Shown here one piece after another: positions 22,581-33,390 of a stretch of 64,000 nucleotides of DNA. The translations under genes were made by a program, and so were the position numbers. Within the stretch, counting starts at the first letter, position 1, and every line of letters starts with the position of its first letter. A model generated the notes under the pieces. That model had not been told where the DNA came from, did not search any database, and saw only the letters and a program-made list of their open reading frames with translations. Origin of the DNA: Dipteronia dyeriana. Taxonomy: Eukaryota; Streptophyta; Magnoliopsida; Sapindales; Sapindaceae. The stretch covers positions 25,863,598 through 25,927,597 of the forward strand of contig CM065297.1 of the NCBI GenBank assembly GCA_032871835.1. Direction: 5' to 3'.

Positions 22581-24158
22581 TTAGAACGAAGCTAATAATA
22601 TGGTGGTGGTGGTGGCGGTGGCGGCCATAAGGATCCGGGCATCGGTTCCTTCCCCTTTCAACCGGCTGCTGCTGCTGCTGCTACTCTGTCCTCTATTTCC
22701 TTTCTCGATATCTCTATGATAGTCTGGACAATAGCCTCCTCCTCTGATACTACCGGTCTGCCAGTCGGGTGAACTGAAAACTGAGGCTGAAATCCTGATC
22801 CTGAAGCTGAATCCGTACTCTGGGTCCATGGGCACAGAGGCCTATAACCTGGAAATGAATGTGGAAGCTTGTACCCAGGAGATGGATATGGATGCCATGG
22901 GTATGGAACCGACTTCATTTCTCTCTCACATGGCCGTAGATGGAGCTCCTGCCTTAAATATACAATATCCTACATAAATCCTGCATCCACCATATCTATC
23001 TTGGCTATCATCCGCTATTTCGTCCACTGCATGTGCTAAAGGATTGAGTGCTGGGCATCTCCAATGGCATTTAAACTTACTATAGCTGCATCAGCTAGCT
23101 GTCATCTGGAGAGTTTGGTAGCTGCTAGCAACCGCTCCAAAGCGAGGAGGGAACCATCATATTTAGGCAGCCGCTCATCATCAATATCATTTGTCTGCTC
23201 ATCCTGATTGGGCTTCAGGCCTTCTTCATCCGACTGATTTGAAACTACTCTCCCCCTTTTCTTCTTGGGCAGGCTGTTCTCTCCTTTGTCGGGTCTTGCC
23301 AAATCTCATCCTGGATATAGTGAATACCATGTGTGGATTCTAAAATTAAGCCCGATCTTAATGAAATCATCAGAAGACATATCTACACCCATCTCCTGGC
23401 AGAAAAATATGGTAAGGCAAGGGAACACCATTGCTTCTTTCCCTATGATGTCCCTTGCTGACTTGTGAATCTCCATCTTCACAATCACCCACACATCTAA
23501 ATGATGTCCATGTTTAAGGCAGTAAAGCAAGATGGCTACCTCATAAGCCACCATAGTACGATGTCCACATGGCCTCAAGGAATGGGAAATGAAGATGTGC
23601 TAGAAAGCCATTTCCAGAAGCAACATTTTCTACTTAATCGGGTTAGACCTAGAGTTCCAAAACTCCATCGGTTGACAGGTCAATGTTCATTCTGGAGAAA
23701 ATTTCAAATCGAGGAACCCCCTTAAACATGGCAACTGTGTGTGGAAGTTCAGTCCTGTAATGCCTATTAATGTCCCTAGAGTTGATGCGGACTTCCCTAC
23801 CATTAACTAAAACCGGACTTCATAAACTGTAGGTCCTCTCAATTACCCCCGCATAAAATTCCTTAACTATCTGAGGGCAATACTTTGCAGGCCTCTGAAT
23901 AAAGGTGCCTCAACCTTGAGCTTTAACCATCCCAGGAATCGGAGTCTTATGCAATTCGGTCAAGTTCATTCCCCTCTCAGGTATGAACTTCTTTCCACTG
24001 AATTTTGCTATCCTGGTTCGGAAATCAGGGTTTTCTGCACAAGGTGGAATCTGCCTCTTTCCTTTATCTTCATCCCTTCTCGGCCTTTCCATAATGCTGG
24101 AATCCCCGGTCTCAGTACGGCTGGAATCGATCCTAGTGGTCTGTTTGGTTCTAGCCAT
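22581..24158 (-). pseudogene. Athila env-like/ORF2 pseudogene with a histone H3-like N-terminus
   Basis: Read from the ATG at 24158 downward. It begins MARTKQTTRIDSS, then a charged stretch with RPRRDEDKGKRQIPP, then, through stops, text typical of the 'putative plant transposon protein' domain of Athila elements. Visible pieces are a block near 23880-23690 with KEFYAGVIERTY and INRHYRTELPH, and one near 23470-23330 with GKEAMVFPCLTIFFCQEMGVD. An acidic/basic linker with KKKRGRVVSN lies at 23302-23102. The C-terminus (22918-22658) is Pro/Tyr-rich and ends in an alanine run encoded by GCT repeats. The position between pol and polypurine tract is that of the env-like ORF; no clear signal peptide or membrane helix was seen. 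An ATG six codons upstream (24176) is in frame. At least two stops and frame changes disrupt the protein. Confidence 0.65.
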
Positions 24159-24699
24159 TTCACCTCTCAATAACAACTGTGTCGCTTCAAATGAGGATCA
24201 AACAATTTGGTACACCTCGGCACAATTCAACAACTTCGGTAATCTGATACACCACGAATACCACCAAACACCGCGATAAAATCACATTATGCAAAAAAAA
24301 ATCTATTCAATCATCCAACACAAAATAATCCCGAATTTTACCCCAAATTATGCCCTAATTCAACTAAAATCAATCAATTTCACTCACGACTCCTCCAAAA
24401 ACATGAAATCAATACAATATAAACTTCAATACGCTTCACAAACCAAAACCCACCCTTCAATTCACATAAATATACAGGCACTTTTTATCACCCCCAAACA
24501 ATCCGAAATTTCCCCCAAATCAACCCTAGATGTGTAAGAGATGATAGAACTAGGATTTGGGACAAACAAGGGCCAAAACAAATGGAAAGAAGAAGAAATT
24601 ACTGATTGCTTGGGTTAAACGTCTTCGACGTCGTGTGGAGGGAGAAGAAGTTACGGTTGGATTTGAAAAGTGTGGTGAGGAACTGCCCTACACGAACTA
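24159..24699 (-). other. Leader between internal promoter-like block and env-like ORF
   Basis: Between the TATA-like box and the ATG at 24158 lies about 540 bp. It is pyrimidine-rich near the presumed start (CTTCTTCTCCCTCC, minus strand near 24645), then T/G-rich with GGTTGATTTGGGGG, like a plant 5' untranslated exon and intron. No coding domain was seen. A splice structure is possible but cannot be fixed by eye. Confidence 0.4.
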
Positions 24700-24960
24700 T
24701 TCTTTTTATATCGAGTGCTTGTCGCGGTCGACGTGTCGCGGTCATCCATGACGGAAAACCAGATCGAGACAACCTGCCTTCTCTTCTTGGCCCTGGTTTC
24801 TGGTGTCACGGTTGTGCAACCACGTAACAGTTGGGGCGACAAGTCGAGCGACACCAACCTCTTGAATTTGTCGAGTGGTTGTGTCGCGGTCTTCCTTGAC
24901 GGAAATTCAAGACCACGATACAACCATTGGGAAGTCAACTCTGTAGGAATTACTCCACTA
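24700..24960 (-). promoter_or_regulatory. Internal U3-like promoter block (TATA plus hairpin repeats)
   Basis: On the minus strand a TATA box (GATATAAAAAGAAT, plus-strand 24703-24716) lies downstream of motifs that also occur in this element's LTR. TTTTCCGTCATGGATGACC followed by GCGACA is at about 24730-24760. A related GTCGCTC...GTGACACC block follows at 24800-24860, and TTTCCGTCAAGGAAGACC followed by GCGACA at 24880-24905. The LTR equivalents are TTTCCGTCATGGACAACC plus GCGACA near 31535-31560. The block sits where integrase should follow RNase H and directly upstream of the env-like ORF, so it could start a separate transcript. Promoter activity is inferred. A captured LTR fragment is the alternative. 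Confidence 0.5.
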
Positions 24961-27052
24961 ACCAAATAGTTCACTATATCGGCAAACCCAGGCTCCGTAT
25001 CCGACACACTCCATAACTGCTCATCTGGAAAGTCCTCACTTATTGGCAATTTATCCTCTTCTTCCGGTTTATCCTACACTATCCTACTCAAATGGTCGGC
25101 TACCACGTTCTCCACACCCTTTTTGTCTCGTATCTCTAAATCAAACTCTTGTAATAATACGATCCACTGAATCAACCTTGGCTTGGCATCAATTTTTCTG
25201 AAGAAGATACCTAAGGGCTGCATGATCTGAGAACACCACTACATTGGCTTCCACCAAATATGCTCTGAACTTCTATAAGCCAAAAACTACTGCTAAAAGC
25301 TCCTTCTTAGTTGTTGACTAGTTAAGTTGGGCATCATTTAGGGTCCTAGAACATAATAAATGACATGTGGGACCTTATCCATCCGCTGCCCCAAAACTGC
25401 CCCGATAGCATAATCTGAAGCATCACACATTACCTCAAAGGGCAACTCCCAATTCCGAGGCAACATAATAGGTGTCGTTGTCAAGGTATCCTTCAATGTA
25501 TCAAAAGCAAGCAAACACTCCTTACTCATCTCGAATTCTATCTCTTTTTGGAGGAGTGCACACAAAGGTCTTGTTATCTTCGAAAAGTCTCGAATGAACC
25601 TCCAGTAAAACCCTGCATGCCCAAGGAAAGACCTCACTTCCTTCACAGATTTTGGAGGTTGTAAACTTCGGATTACTTCCACATTTGCCTTATCAACCTC
25701 AATTCCTCTCTTGCTTATCATATGCCCAAGAACTGTTCCTTGTTGTACTATAAAATGGCCCTTCTTTAAATTTAAAACAAAATTGTTCTCCTCACATCTC
25801 TGTAGGACCAGGGCTAAGTTCTTCAAACAAATCTCAAAGGAATCTCCAAACAAGAGAAATCATCCATAAACACCTCAATGATCTCCTCTACCATATCTGA
25901 AAATATAGACCATCATACATCTCTGAAAGGTGCCTGGAGCATTACAAAGACTTAAAGGCATCTGTCTGTAAGCAAATGTCCCAAATGGACATGTGAAAGT
26001 GGTCGTCTCCTAATCTTCTGGTTCTATGGCTATCTATTTGTATCCCGAGTAGCCATCAAGGAAACAATAATGACTATGCCCTCCCTGTTAATCGCTTCAA
26101 CATCTAATCAATGAATGGAAGAGGGAAATGGTCTTTCCTAGTGGCCGAGTTTAACTTCCTCTAATCAATACACACTCTCCAGCATGTCTGAAGTCTCTGA
26201 GGAATCAACTCATCTTGCTCATTTCTAGCCACTGTTATACCCGATTTCTTAGGAACTACATGGATAGGGCTTACCCACTTACTATCTGATATCGGATATA
26301 TGATTCCCACCTCTAGAAGCTTAAGAACCTCTTTCTTCACTACTTCTTTCATGATTGGGTTAAACTGCCTCTAAGCTTCCCTTGTAGGCTTGGTATCATC
26401 TTCTAGAAAAATCTTGTGCATGCAAATAGTAGGACTAATCCCTCTAATGTCTTCAAGAGACCATCCTATGGCTGACTTGTACCTATGTAATACCTCAAGG
26501 AGCCTCTTCTCCTCACTATTCTTCAAGTTAAAAGCAACTATCACCAAATATGTCTCATATTCTTCTAGATAGGCATACTTCAATGTGGTTGGCAATTCCT
26601 TGAGTTCTAACTTGGGAGGTGGATTTGGTGCAACACTCACATCTGATACAACCAGTTTTTGAAACTCTTCCACACTAGCAACCTCTCCTACCGGCTCAAA
26701 AATGTCTTTTTGCTTCTCCTGATCTTCCAAATCCCATTCTGATAATTCTTCCAAGTCTTCATCTCTTAACACACCATCGATTCCCGGATATAGAACATCA
26801 ATAAATCAACAATCATCATCTTCGGATTGGTAAGATAGTGCATCAAATAGCTTGCACTCCACTGTTTCATCTCGAACTATCATAGTAAGCTTCTTATTCT
26901 GCACATCAATGATAGTCTTGGCTGTAGCCATAAACAGTCTTCCTAGAAGAATTGGTCGCATGTTAGTTTCCCCACTAACATCATCCATATCTAACACTAC
27001 AAAGTCCACCAGAATGATCATATCCGCCAGAAGCAATGACATAGTTACTGAC
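24961..27052 (-). pseudogene. Gypsy pol pseudogene (protease end, RT, RNase H; no integrase)
   Basis: Read from 27042 downward. Protease C-terminal part has MRPILLGRLFMATAKTIID (27042-26806). The linker to RT has YKSAIGWSLEDIRGISPT (26772-26371), ending at a TAG that interrupts the usual REPQR-type stretch. The RT N-terminus (26352-26161) has KLLEVGIIYPISDSKWVSP and the R-V-C-I-D motif. The catalytic MDD motif is present near 25858-25885 (FMDDFS), followed at once by a one-base frameshift. The RT thumb and the RNase H start follow (25853-25338), with FLGHAGFYWRFI and CDASDYAIGAVLGQ. Near 25050-24960 the text DEQLWSVSDTEPGFADIVNY is the linker that normally precedes integrase. The sequence then leaves the family, so integrase is missing. 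Confidence 0.88.
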
Positions 27053-28355
27053 TGTTGGAACCTTGTTCACTGGTCGCGCAGTGGAAATGGGTTTTAAATT
27101 TTTTTATACAAATCGTAATCTGTATCTGGAACCAGTGAACTTTTGATTGTAATTATTTTCGGAACAAATACATATAAAAATTATTACATTAATAAAATAT
27201 CTATGTAAATACAGGAAATTGTAATCAATAAAAAAAATAGAACCATACAAACGTTTGGAGGCTCCTTCACTTTTCGATTTGCTCCTGGTCTGTACCACTG
27301 ATCTTCCTCGCTATATCCCGGGACTGGTAACTGCGTGTGGGCACGTCATGAACTCAGGAACTTAGAATGGAGGATGTAGGAAAACTAAGAAACTCTTTCT
27401 TAATTTTTACTATGCAACACTTGCACCATTTGCATCACATACAAATTCTGATATATATGTTGATATGTGTTTTACGCACACACTAATTACTTCAATAGCA
27501 AAATTGATCTGTGCCTATTTTTATTTTAAAGCAAAAGACCTTATGCACACTTTTTATTAAAACCAAACAAATTTTGCATGTCATTAATGCGTGCACCACA
27601 TGACTTTGCACAAAATATATCATATATATATCCTTTAAGTACCATTAATTCTCTAATGAACAATAAATCCTCTTTTCTCACGGAATTAGGAGAGCGCTCA
27701 TATTGTCCAAGCCTCAAATCAATCCTTAAGGGAACTACCATCTACTTCTCACAAGAATGAGTGGATTCCACTATTGTGTACAACCTTCCCAGCCACAAGC
27801 CAAACCGTAATCCCAACATACGGAGTATATTGATCAGGAAATGCATCTGACCTCACTAATGGTATATCAAAGACCACGATATAACCTGAAGGAGTTGATA
27901 AGACACTCATGATTAAGATCATCTATATATAGCCATCATTAGTTGATATATATGAATCTCATCGGTAAACGGATCATGGTGTGAGATTCATATAGATCAT
28001 GGCCCAGTCTTATATGATCACATCATACAAGATGCCTTCATCCCTATATCTCATATGAATGATTCAGGATAGAATCACTGTACATTACGAAATGGGCTGC
28101 AGCTATAGATTAACCACAAATAAAGTACCCACCTTTATTTGCTATCTATGGACTCTTTAGATTGCACGTCTCTTACTGTATCCATCCGTTTATGACACTC
28201 ATATACACAGTTCGAGATTACATCCGGCAATCCAGGATGTTAATTTGTACACAAGTTTATAAAATAAATAACATAACAGAATGAATTGAACCTGTCTTTT
28301 TATTTACTTCATAAATCCATTTACAAGTTACATGTTTAGGGCATAAACCCTAACA
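27053..28355 (-). mobile_element. Copia solo LTR with internal deletion
   Basis: It begins TGTTGGAACC and ends CCCTAACA, 1303 bp. It is the same LTR family and orientation as 11239-13182 but lacks roughly 0.7-0.9 kb: at about 27620 it jumps to the block TATCCTTTAAGTACCATT. It interrupts the Athila-like protease gene. Flanking pentamers CTGAC (27048-27052) and TTGGC (28356-28360) agree at three of five positions, compatible with a decayed target duplication but not proof. Confidence 0.85.
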
Positions 28356-30265
28356 TTGGCTTGATCTCATTTAACCCTAACTGCTTGTAAATGGAAAACG
28401 GCATCAAGTTGATACTAGCACCTAAGTTCAACAATGCCCGTTCCAATCTAGAGTCCCCAACTGTAATATTGATACAAAAACTGCCCGGATCCTTGAGCTT
28501 GGGTGGAAGTGTCTTCTGAAAAACTGCACTAGCACCACTTGCTATGTACTCTTGATGGTTTGGCCTAAACTTTTACCGGTTTGTGTGAAGACTCTTGAAA
28601 AACTTGGCATAAGCTGGCATCTTCTCTATCATGTCAAGCAATGGTAGGTTGACTTGTACCTTTGAGAGGACATCAAAAATCTCTTTGAATGCCTTGTCCA
28701 TCTTATCCTTTTTTAACCTTCACGGGAATGGAAATGGTGAAACATACGGGTTGGGTGACTTGTGTAAGATGGATGTCTTTTCGGGCACATTTTCCACTAC
28801 TACTTCTTCCTCCTCTTCTAAAGTCTTTCCCCCACTCTCCTCTTCTGACTCTTTGACCTTCTTCCTCTTTGATTCTCCCTCTTCGATTCTCCCGTATCAT
28901 CGGTGTCTAAAACTCTACCACTCCTCAAAACAGTCAAGGCCTTAGCTTGCTCTAGCTGGCTAGGAAGTCTACCTGGCTCACTCTTGTGAACTATTTCAGC
29001 TACTTGCCCCAGTTGTGTCTCCAAATTCTTCATTGATGCCTTCAAATTGGTAAACTTTTGCACGGTTGCTTGGATGAAACTGTTCAGATTCTGATCTGTC
29101 TGCTGTGAACTCTGAGCAAGACTCGTAACTAGGTCTTCCAAAGAAGGCTTCTTTGGTTGATAAGAAGTCATTTACCTGTTTTTGACATTGTTTCACTGCT
29201 ACCCACTTGATCATTGGCCTTGGTAACTTCCCCGACTGTAACCATCTTAGTGATCTCCTTGAGCACTCGATTGATTGTTCAACGCATTGCTAGGATTGGA
29301 CCATGAGAAGTTGGGATGATTTTGACACCCCGGATTGTAAGAGTTTGAATATGAGTCGTTTCTTCCTCTGTGATAATTCAAGGCTAGGACATCCTGCGTC
29401 TCATATAACATCATTTCCCTACTTTGATGGTCTTCTTCATACACCATGATTGCGCTGCCTTGTTGTTGACCCATGTTTCTTACCATTGCTTTCACTTGTT
29501 TGGTTAGTCTAGCCATTTGAATTGCCATCTCTGTGTCTTGACTCACCCCATGCTTTCCTCCCCTTCTTGAAGTTGAACTTCTATGTTGGGAGTTGAGAGC
29601 CAATGTCTCATATATCTCAAAAATTTCTACAGCCGATTTGTTTGTGATCAAACCCCCGCACGCATTGTCCACTGAAGCTTGTGTGAAGGTTTGTCAACCT
29701 ATCATAGAGAGTGTGGACCTTGTACTCATCGGTCACCATGTGTGGAGGGTTTGTTCCAAAAGTTGCCTATATCTTCCCCATGCCTCATGAAAAGGCTCAT
29801 CATCTTCCTCGGTGAAGCTTGCAATTTGGATCATAATCTCTTTAATCTTCACAGCCAGAAAAAACCTATTAAAGAAAACTTGGCACACTTCATCCCATGT
29901 AGTTAAGGATCCCGCCCTCAAAGAACCAAACCACACATTGGCTCTATCCTTTAGGCAATACCTAAAACATCTCATCTTCAACTTTTCTTCGGTAAGCCGG
30001 CCTATCGGAAAGGTCTCCAATATAGAATGATAATCCTTCATGAATTGCAAGCAATCTTCGTTGGGTGGCCATTGAAAGAAGGAAGCATGGCAATATGAAG
30101 TCCTTTGAGATCATAGCTCCAAAACGCCGCACTTAACACTATGGGAGACGGTTGATGCTCCATCATAGGTTGACCGGATTCTCTCATAGCTATGACCCCT
30201 TGGTTTTCCTCCTGTGTAGGTTCCCATAGTGGTTCAACATTCACATTCTCCTCGTGATCTCCCAT
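28356..30265 (-). pseudogene. Gypsy gag and protease N-terminal part
   Basis: Read from 30265 downward. MGDHEENVNVEPL starts gag. The retrotransposon gag core (30050-29733) has MKDYHSILETFPIGRLTEE, RANVWFGSL, TTWDEVCQVFFNRFF and the TEEDDEPFHEAWGRYRQLL stretch. The C-terminal part (29672-29247) ends with SNSYNPGCQNHPNFSWSNP. A coiled-coil-like segment follows (29171-28990, TVQKFTNLKASMKNLETQLGQ), then the linker, then the start of protease near 28440-28390, with RALLNLGASINLMPFS. The family has D-L-G-A-S here, so the catalytic aspartate is replaced by asparagine (AAC). Frameshifts lie between the segments. The remaining protease lies beyond the copia LTR. Confidence 0.85.
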
Positions 30266-30540
30266 TTTCGGAACTGATGCACCTTCTTGTTCAACAAAAA
30301 TATCTATTCCCTCAAACTACCTTGCAAGCCGACCTACTCAGTTATGTTTTCGATGACCGGAAACAAATTCCTTCCAAGAGAACGGCGAACTTGCATACAC
30401 TTGTGGTCCCGAAACACCAAAAACAAAAATACCAACAAAGTAAAAAAAATAAAAAGAAATAAAACTATCCTAATAAAACAAATGACACACACACTACCTA
30501 AATCAACTAACTAGATTCAACTAATAAATCTACGCCGATC

Positions 30541-30560
30541 CCCAGCAGCGGCGCCAAAAT
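30541..30560 (-). other. Primer-binding site, Asp-tRNA type
   Basis: The minus strand reads TTTGGCGCCGCTGCTGGGG, directly after the LTR that ends at 30561. It is the best preserved of the three Asp-type sites in the window and supports the Athila-like assignment. Confidence 0.8.
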
Positions 30561-32001
30561 TGATTGCAGTATTTTTGATCTTTTAATCAATTTAAAAAAA
30601 GTTCGTTCACTTGGATAAGTGATTCTAATAGTTGAACACTAATTAATCTAATTAAATCCTCTCTAAGTGCATGAAAACTAAATGACATAATGCTTGTCGT
30701 TGGTTGGTATTCTAATTCACTAATATGCAAAATCAAATAAACTAAATTACTCAAAAGCTCACACGAAAATTAAGAATATGAATATGAGGGAATGCTAGGG
30801 AATTAATGCAACCTAATTAAACTTCTCAATGTAATCCATAAGTCTCATTAAAGCACATAACTCCAATTGATAGGGTTTGTTTCATGTAGCACCTAATCTT
30901 TCCTATTACTCACATAAGGTCATGTAATGAGTAAGGGTTAGAATTAGTTTCTAATTAAAAACTCTAAACCAAATCACACATAGCATGGTCATGCATATGG
31001 AAATTTTCTCAATTATTAAGCTTGTAGTTAAGAACTAAATAGGATGGTCACCCACATCTAACCCTCAACATCATAAATTAACTAATCCTAACACAAACAT
31101 TCATTGATGTCTCATTTGAATATAGGTGAAGGAATTAGAGCAAGTATTGCAATAAAAGAGACTACTAATGTCATTAATTAATAAGCATAGACCATAGGAT
31201 TACAAAGAGTTGTTCAATCGGTTTACATTCATCCCCTAACTCAGAATTAGTTACACATCAAAGAAAGGAAATAAAACAAAGAAGAGTGAAAGAAGAAACC
31301 AAGGTTGGTCATTGAGGTTCCTTGACTTGGAAGCTTCCTCTTCTTGCCTTCCAAGTTCCAAGATGGATGGATGGAAAATTTGTTCAAGAATGGTGATGGA
31401 GAGGTGAAAGTGTCCAAACTTTCGTGTGGCTGATGATACCCTTCCAAAAACTCATATGGGTATTTATATGGGTCCAAAAATAGGTCAAGAATCAACCTAG
31501 TGATGCGTCCAACATACTGTCGAGTCGTTGATTGTCGCGGTTGTCCATGACGGAAATCCAACCGCGACACCTCGCCTCTCGTTCTCCGCGTCTTCTCTTC
31601 AGGCGACACCTCACGCGACAATGTCCAAGGAAGTTTTTATCGCCTGATATGTCACGATTTCCCATGACGGAACTTGACCGTGACATGTTGCTTCTTTGGT
31701 AGTTCACGCGTGATCTCCAAGCGACAATTCTGGCGACTTCTAAAATAAGTTGTTGTCGCTCATGATGTCGCAGTTGTCCATGATGACGTGCCCTGACCGC
31801 GACAGCTCTCCTTTTTGCCCAAGTTTCTGATTTCCAGCACTCTTGAGTCCCAACCTCACTCAAATCATTCAAACGATACCCCTAAATATGAAATCCTGTA
31901 AAAACACTCGATTGAGCCATTAAATATTTGATTTTACTCAAGAATTAAGCAACAAGAGTAGGAAGGAGGACTCGAAAACTAGTGTTATCATGGCTCGATC
32001 A
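30561..32001 (-). mobile_element. 5' LTR of the large Athila-like element (intact)
   Basis: 1441 bp from TGATTGCAG to CTCGATCA. It is the only uninterrupted copy of this LTR and preserves the empty target of the copia insertion (CCAAG, 31351-31355). Right flank 32002 onward is unrelated. Confidence 0.88.
31455..31815 (-). promoter_or_regulatory. LTR promoter: TATA box and upstream hairpin array
   Basis: The minus strand carries CCCATATAAATACCC (plus-strand 31456-31470), a clear TATA box. Upstream of it, at about 31530-31810, are three self-complementary motifs. The best is GTCGCGGTTG against CAACCGCGAC with a loop of about 14 bases (31533-31567). Weaker ones are at 31650-31690 (GTCACGATTT...GACCGTGAC) and 31765-31805 (GTCGCAGTTG...GACCGCGAC). 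Position fits U3 enhancers for leftward transcription into gag. The same array is in the other LTR copies (13360-13600, 20160-20450). Confidence 0.6.
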
Positions 32002-32231
32002 CTATGTTTACTTCAAACTTTAAGAGAATTTTGTTGTTGTCTAAAAGCTTGATGTTTGTTTATCTATGCAAGTAAATTAATTCTCTTATAGTATTAGAAC
32101 TTTGCATAGTTTTTTTTTCTTACTGTATTTCTAATATATTTAAAACTTTACTATCACACATTCAAATCAAATCGAAATCAAGAAAAAAAAACAATGAGCT
32201 GACAAGTTTAATCACAAATATAACTTGTTTC
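32002..32231. other. Short AT-rich spacer
   Basis: Unique-looking sequence between the LTR and the hAT element; no gene or repeat was recognised. It ends with the left target duplication CTTGTTTC (32224-32231) of the hAT element. Confidence 0.6.
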
Positions 32232-32420
32232 TAGTGGTGTAAAAATGGGTCGGCCGGTGACAGGCCGGTCCGGCCGGCCCATGAAGTTCACGGGCCGCTG
32301 GGAGGAGGCCCAGCAGGCCTGCCCGCCTGGCACGCCAATCCGGCTTGCCAGGCCTGTCGGACGGGCCCGGCGGACCGGTCGGCCAATTTTATTTTTATTT
32401 TTATTTTTTTAAAAAAAAAA

Positions 32421-32488
32421 CCTCCAACGGCTGGAAATCAATTCCAGCCGTTGGCTGACGTCACGAATTGATTTCTAGCCGTTGGAGG
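32421..32488. repeat. Subterminal hairpin with an ACGT palindrome at its apex
   Basis: CCTCCAACGGCTGGAAATCA (32421-32440) pairs with its near-perfect complement at 32469-32488, an arm of about 24 bp. The loop region holds a nested GGCTGG/CCAGCC pair and the palindrome TGACGTCA (32456-32463), a classic ACGT-core bZIP site. It lies about 70 bp upstream of the transposase TATA box. Confidence 0.75.
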
Positions 32489-32555
32489 TTTTTAAAATTA
32501 CCAAACCCCCCTATAATCTTTTAAATTATATTTTGACCCACAAATCAAATTTTTC

Positions 32556-33345
32556 TATAAATACTTCCATCCATTTCATTTTCCATTAACTCTCTCTATC
32601 ATTCTTTCAATATCTCATTCTCTCAAATCTCAATCTCTAATATATTCTCCAATTCTCTAAACTTTTTCATTCATTTTGGTTATTACTCTCTCTACAAAAT
32701 TCTCTACGTTTTCCACCAACACACCAAATTTTAAAGGTACAATTTTGTTATTACTTTTGGTCTAACATATTCTCATAGTAAATTTATATGTTTATGTTTA
32801 TATTTGAGTTACTTAATGAAAACATTATCTATTTAGTTAGTTAGTTTATCAATTTTTGGGCTTTAATGTTAATATTATTTGTTTAGTTTATTAAGATTTT
32901 TAAGTTTAGTAGTAATTTTAATATTTGTTATTAATAAATTTAGAAAGTTAATTTGTATTACTGAAATTAATTTTTTTAATAAGTAAATGATGAATGTTAA
33001 GTGTAGTAATTACGTTTGATATTGTTTTTTTCATAAATTAAAATTTTTCATTTGTAGATTATGATAGTAAATTTAAGAGTAGTGGTTCAAATCATCAATT
33101 TTATGTTAGTATATTATGTTAGTAAATTTATCAATTTTATTTGTAGTAGTGAACTAGTGAATTTAAAATTTTATGTTAGTATATTATGATTTTTTTTGTT
33201 TATTTAATTTGTTTTTTAAGTAAATAAATTATTGTAAGTGTCGTATTAGTTATAGTAATTATTGTTAGTAAATTAAGATTACTGTTAGTAAATATTGAAT
33301 TTTAATTTGACTATTAACTACTATAGTGCTCATATTTTTATTCAG
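32556..33345 (+). promoter_or_regulatory. hAT transposase promoter, 5' exon and putative leader intron
   Basis: A TATA box TATAAATA is at 32556-32563. It is followed by a CT-rich leader (CTCTCTATCATTCTTTC and similar), then a good donor AAAG/GTACAA at 32737 and, after an AT-rich stretch, an acceptor TTTTTATTCAG at 33345. Removing 32737-33345 places the first ATG at 33391. The splice sites are predicted by eye. Confidence 0.55.
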
Positions 33346-33390
33346 ATAATAGATCCTAACCAGCAGCCTTATTTTCCCGACGGTTTGAAT

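Larger units (their letters stand above)
10615..32001 (-). mobile_element. Large Athila-like Ty3/gypsy element
   Basis: The minus-strand element runs from the 5' LTR (32001-30561) through PBS (30560-30541), gag (30265-about 28700), protease (about 28640-26806, interrupted), RT and RNase H (26772-25338), an internal promoter-like block (24960-24700), the env-like ORF (24158-22581), a noncoding 3' region and the polypurine tract (about 20655-20637). The 3' LTR (20636-19988 plus 11238-10615) is split by a copia element. About 185 bp of the outer end of the 3' LTR are missing at 10615, so no target duplication can be checked. Integrase is absent. The PBS, the PPT motif and the env-like ORF place it with Athila. 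Confidence 0.85.

Noticed and set aside
24118..24158. A real histone H3 gene at MARTKQT
   Set aside because: Similarity ends after eight residues; the rest is charged linker and Athila ORF2-type text.
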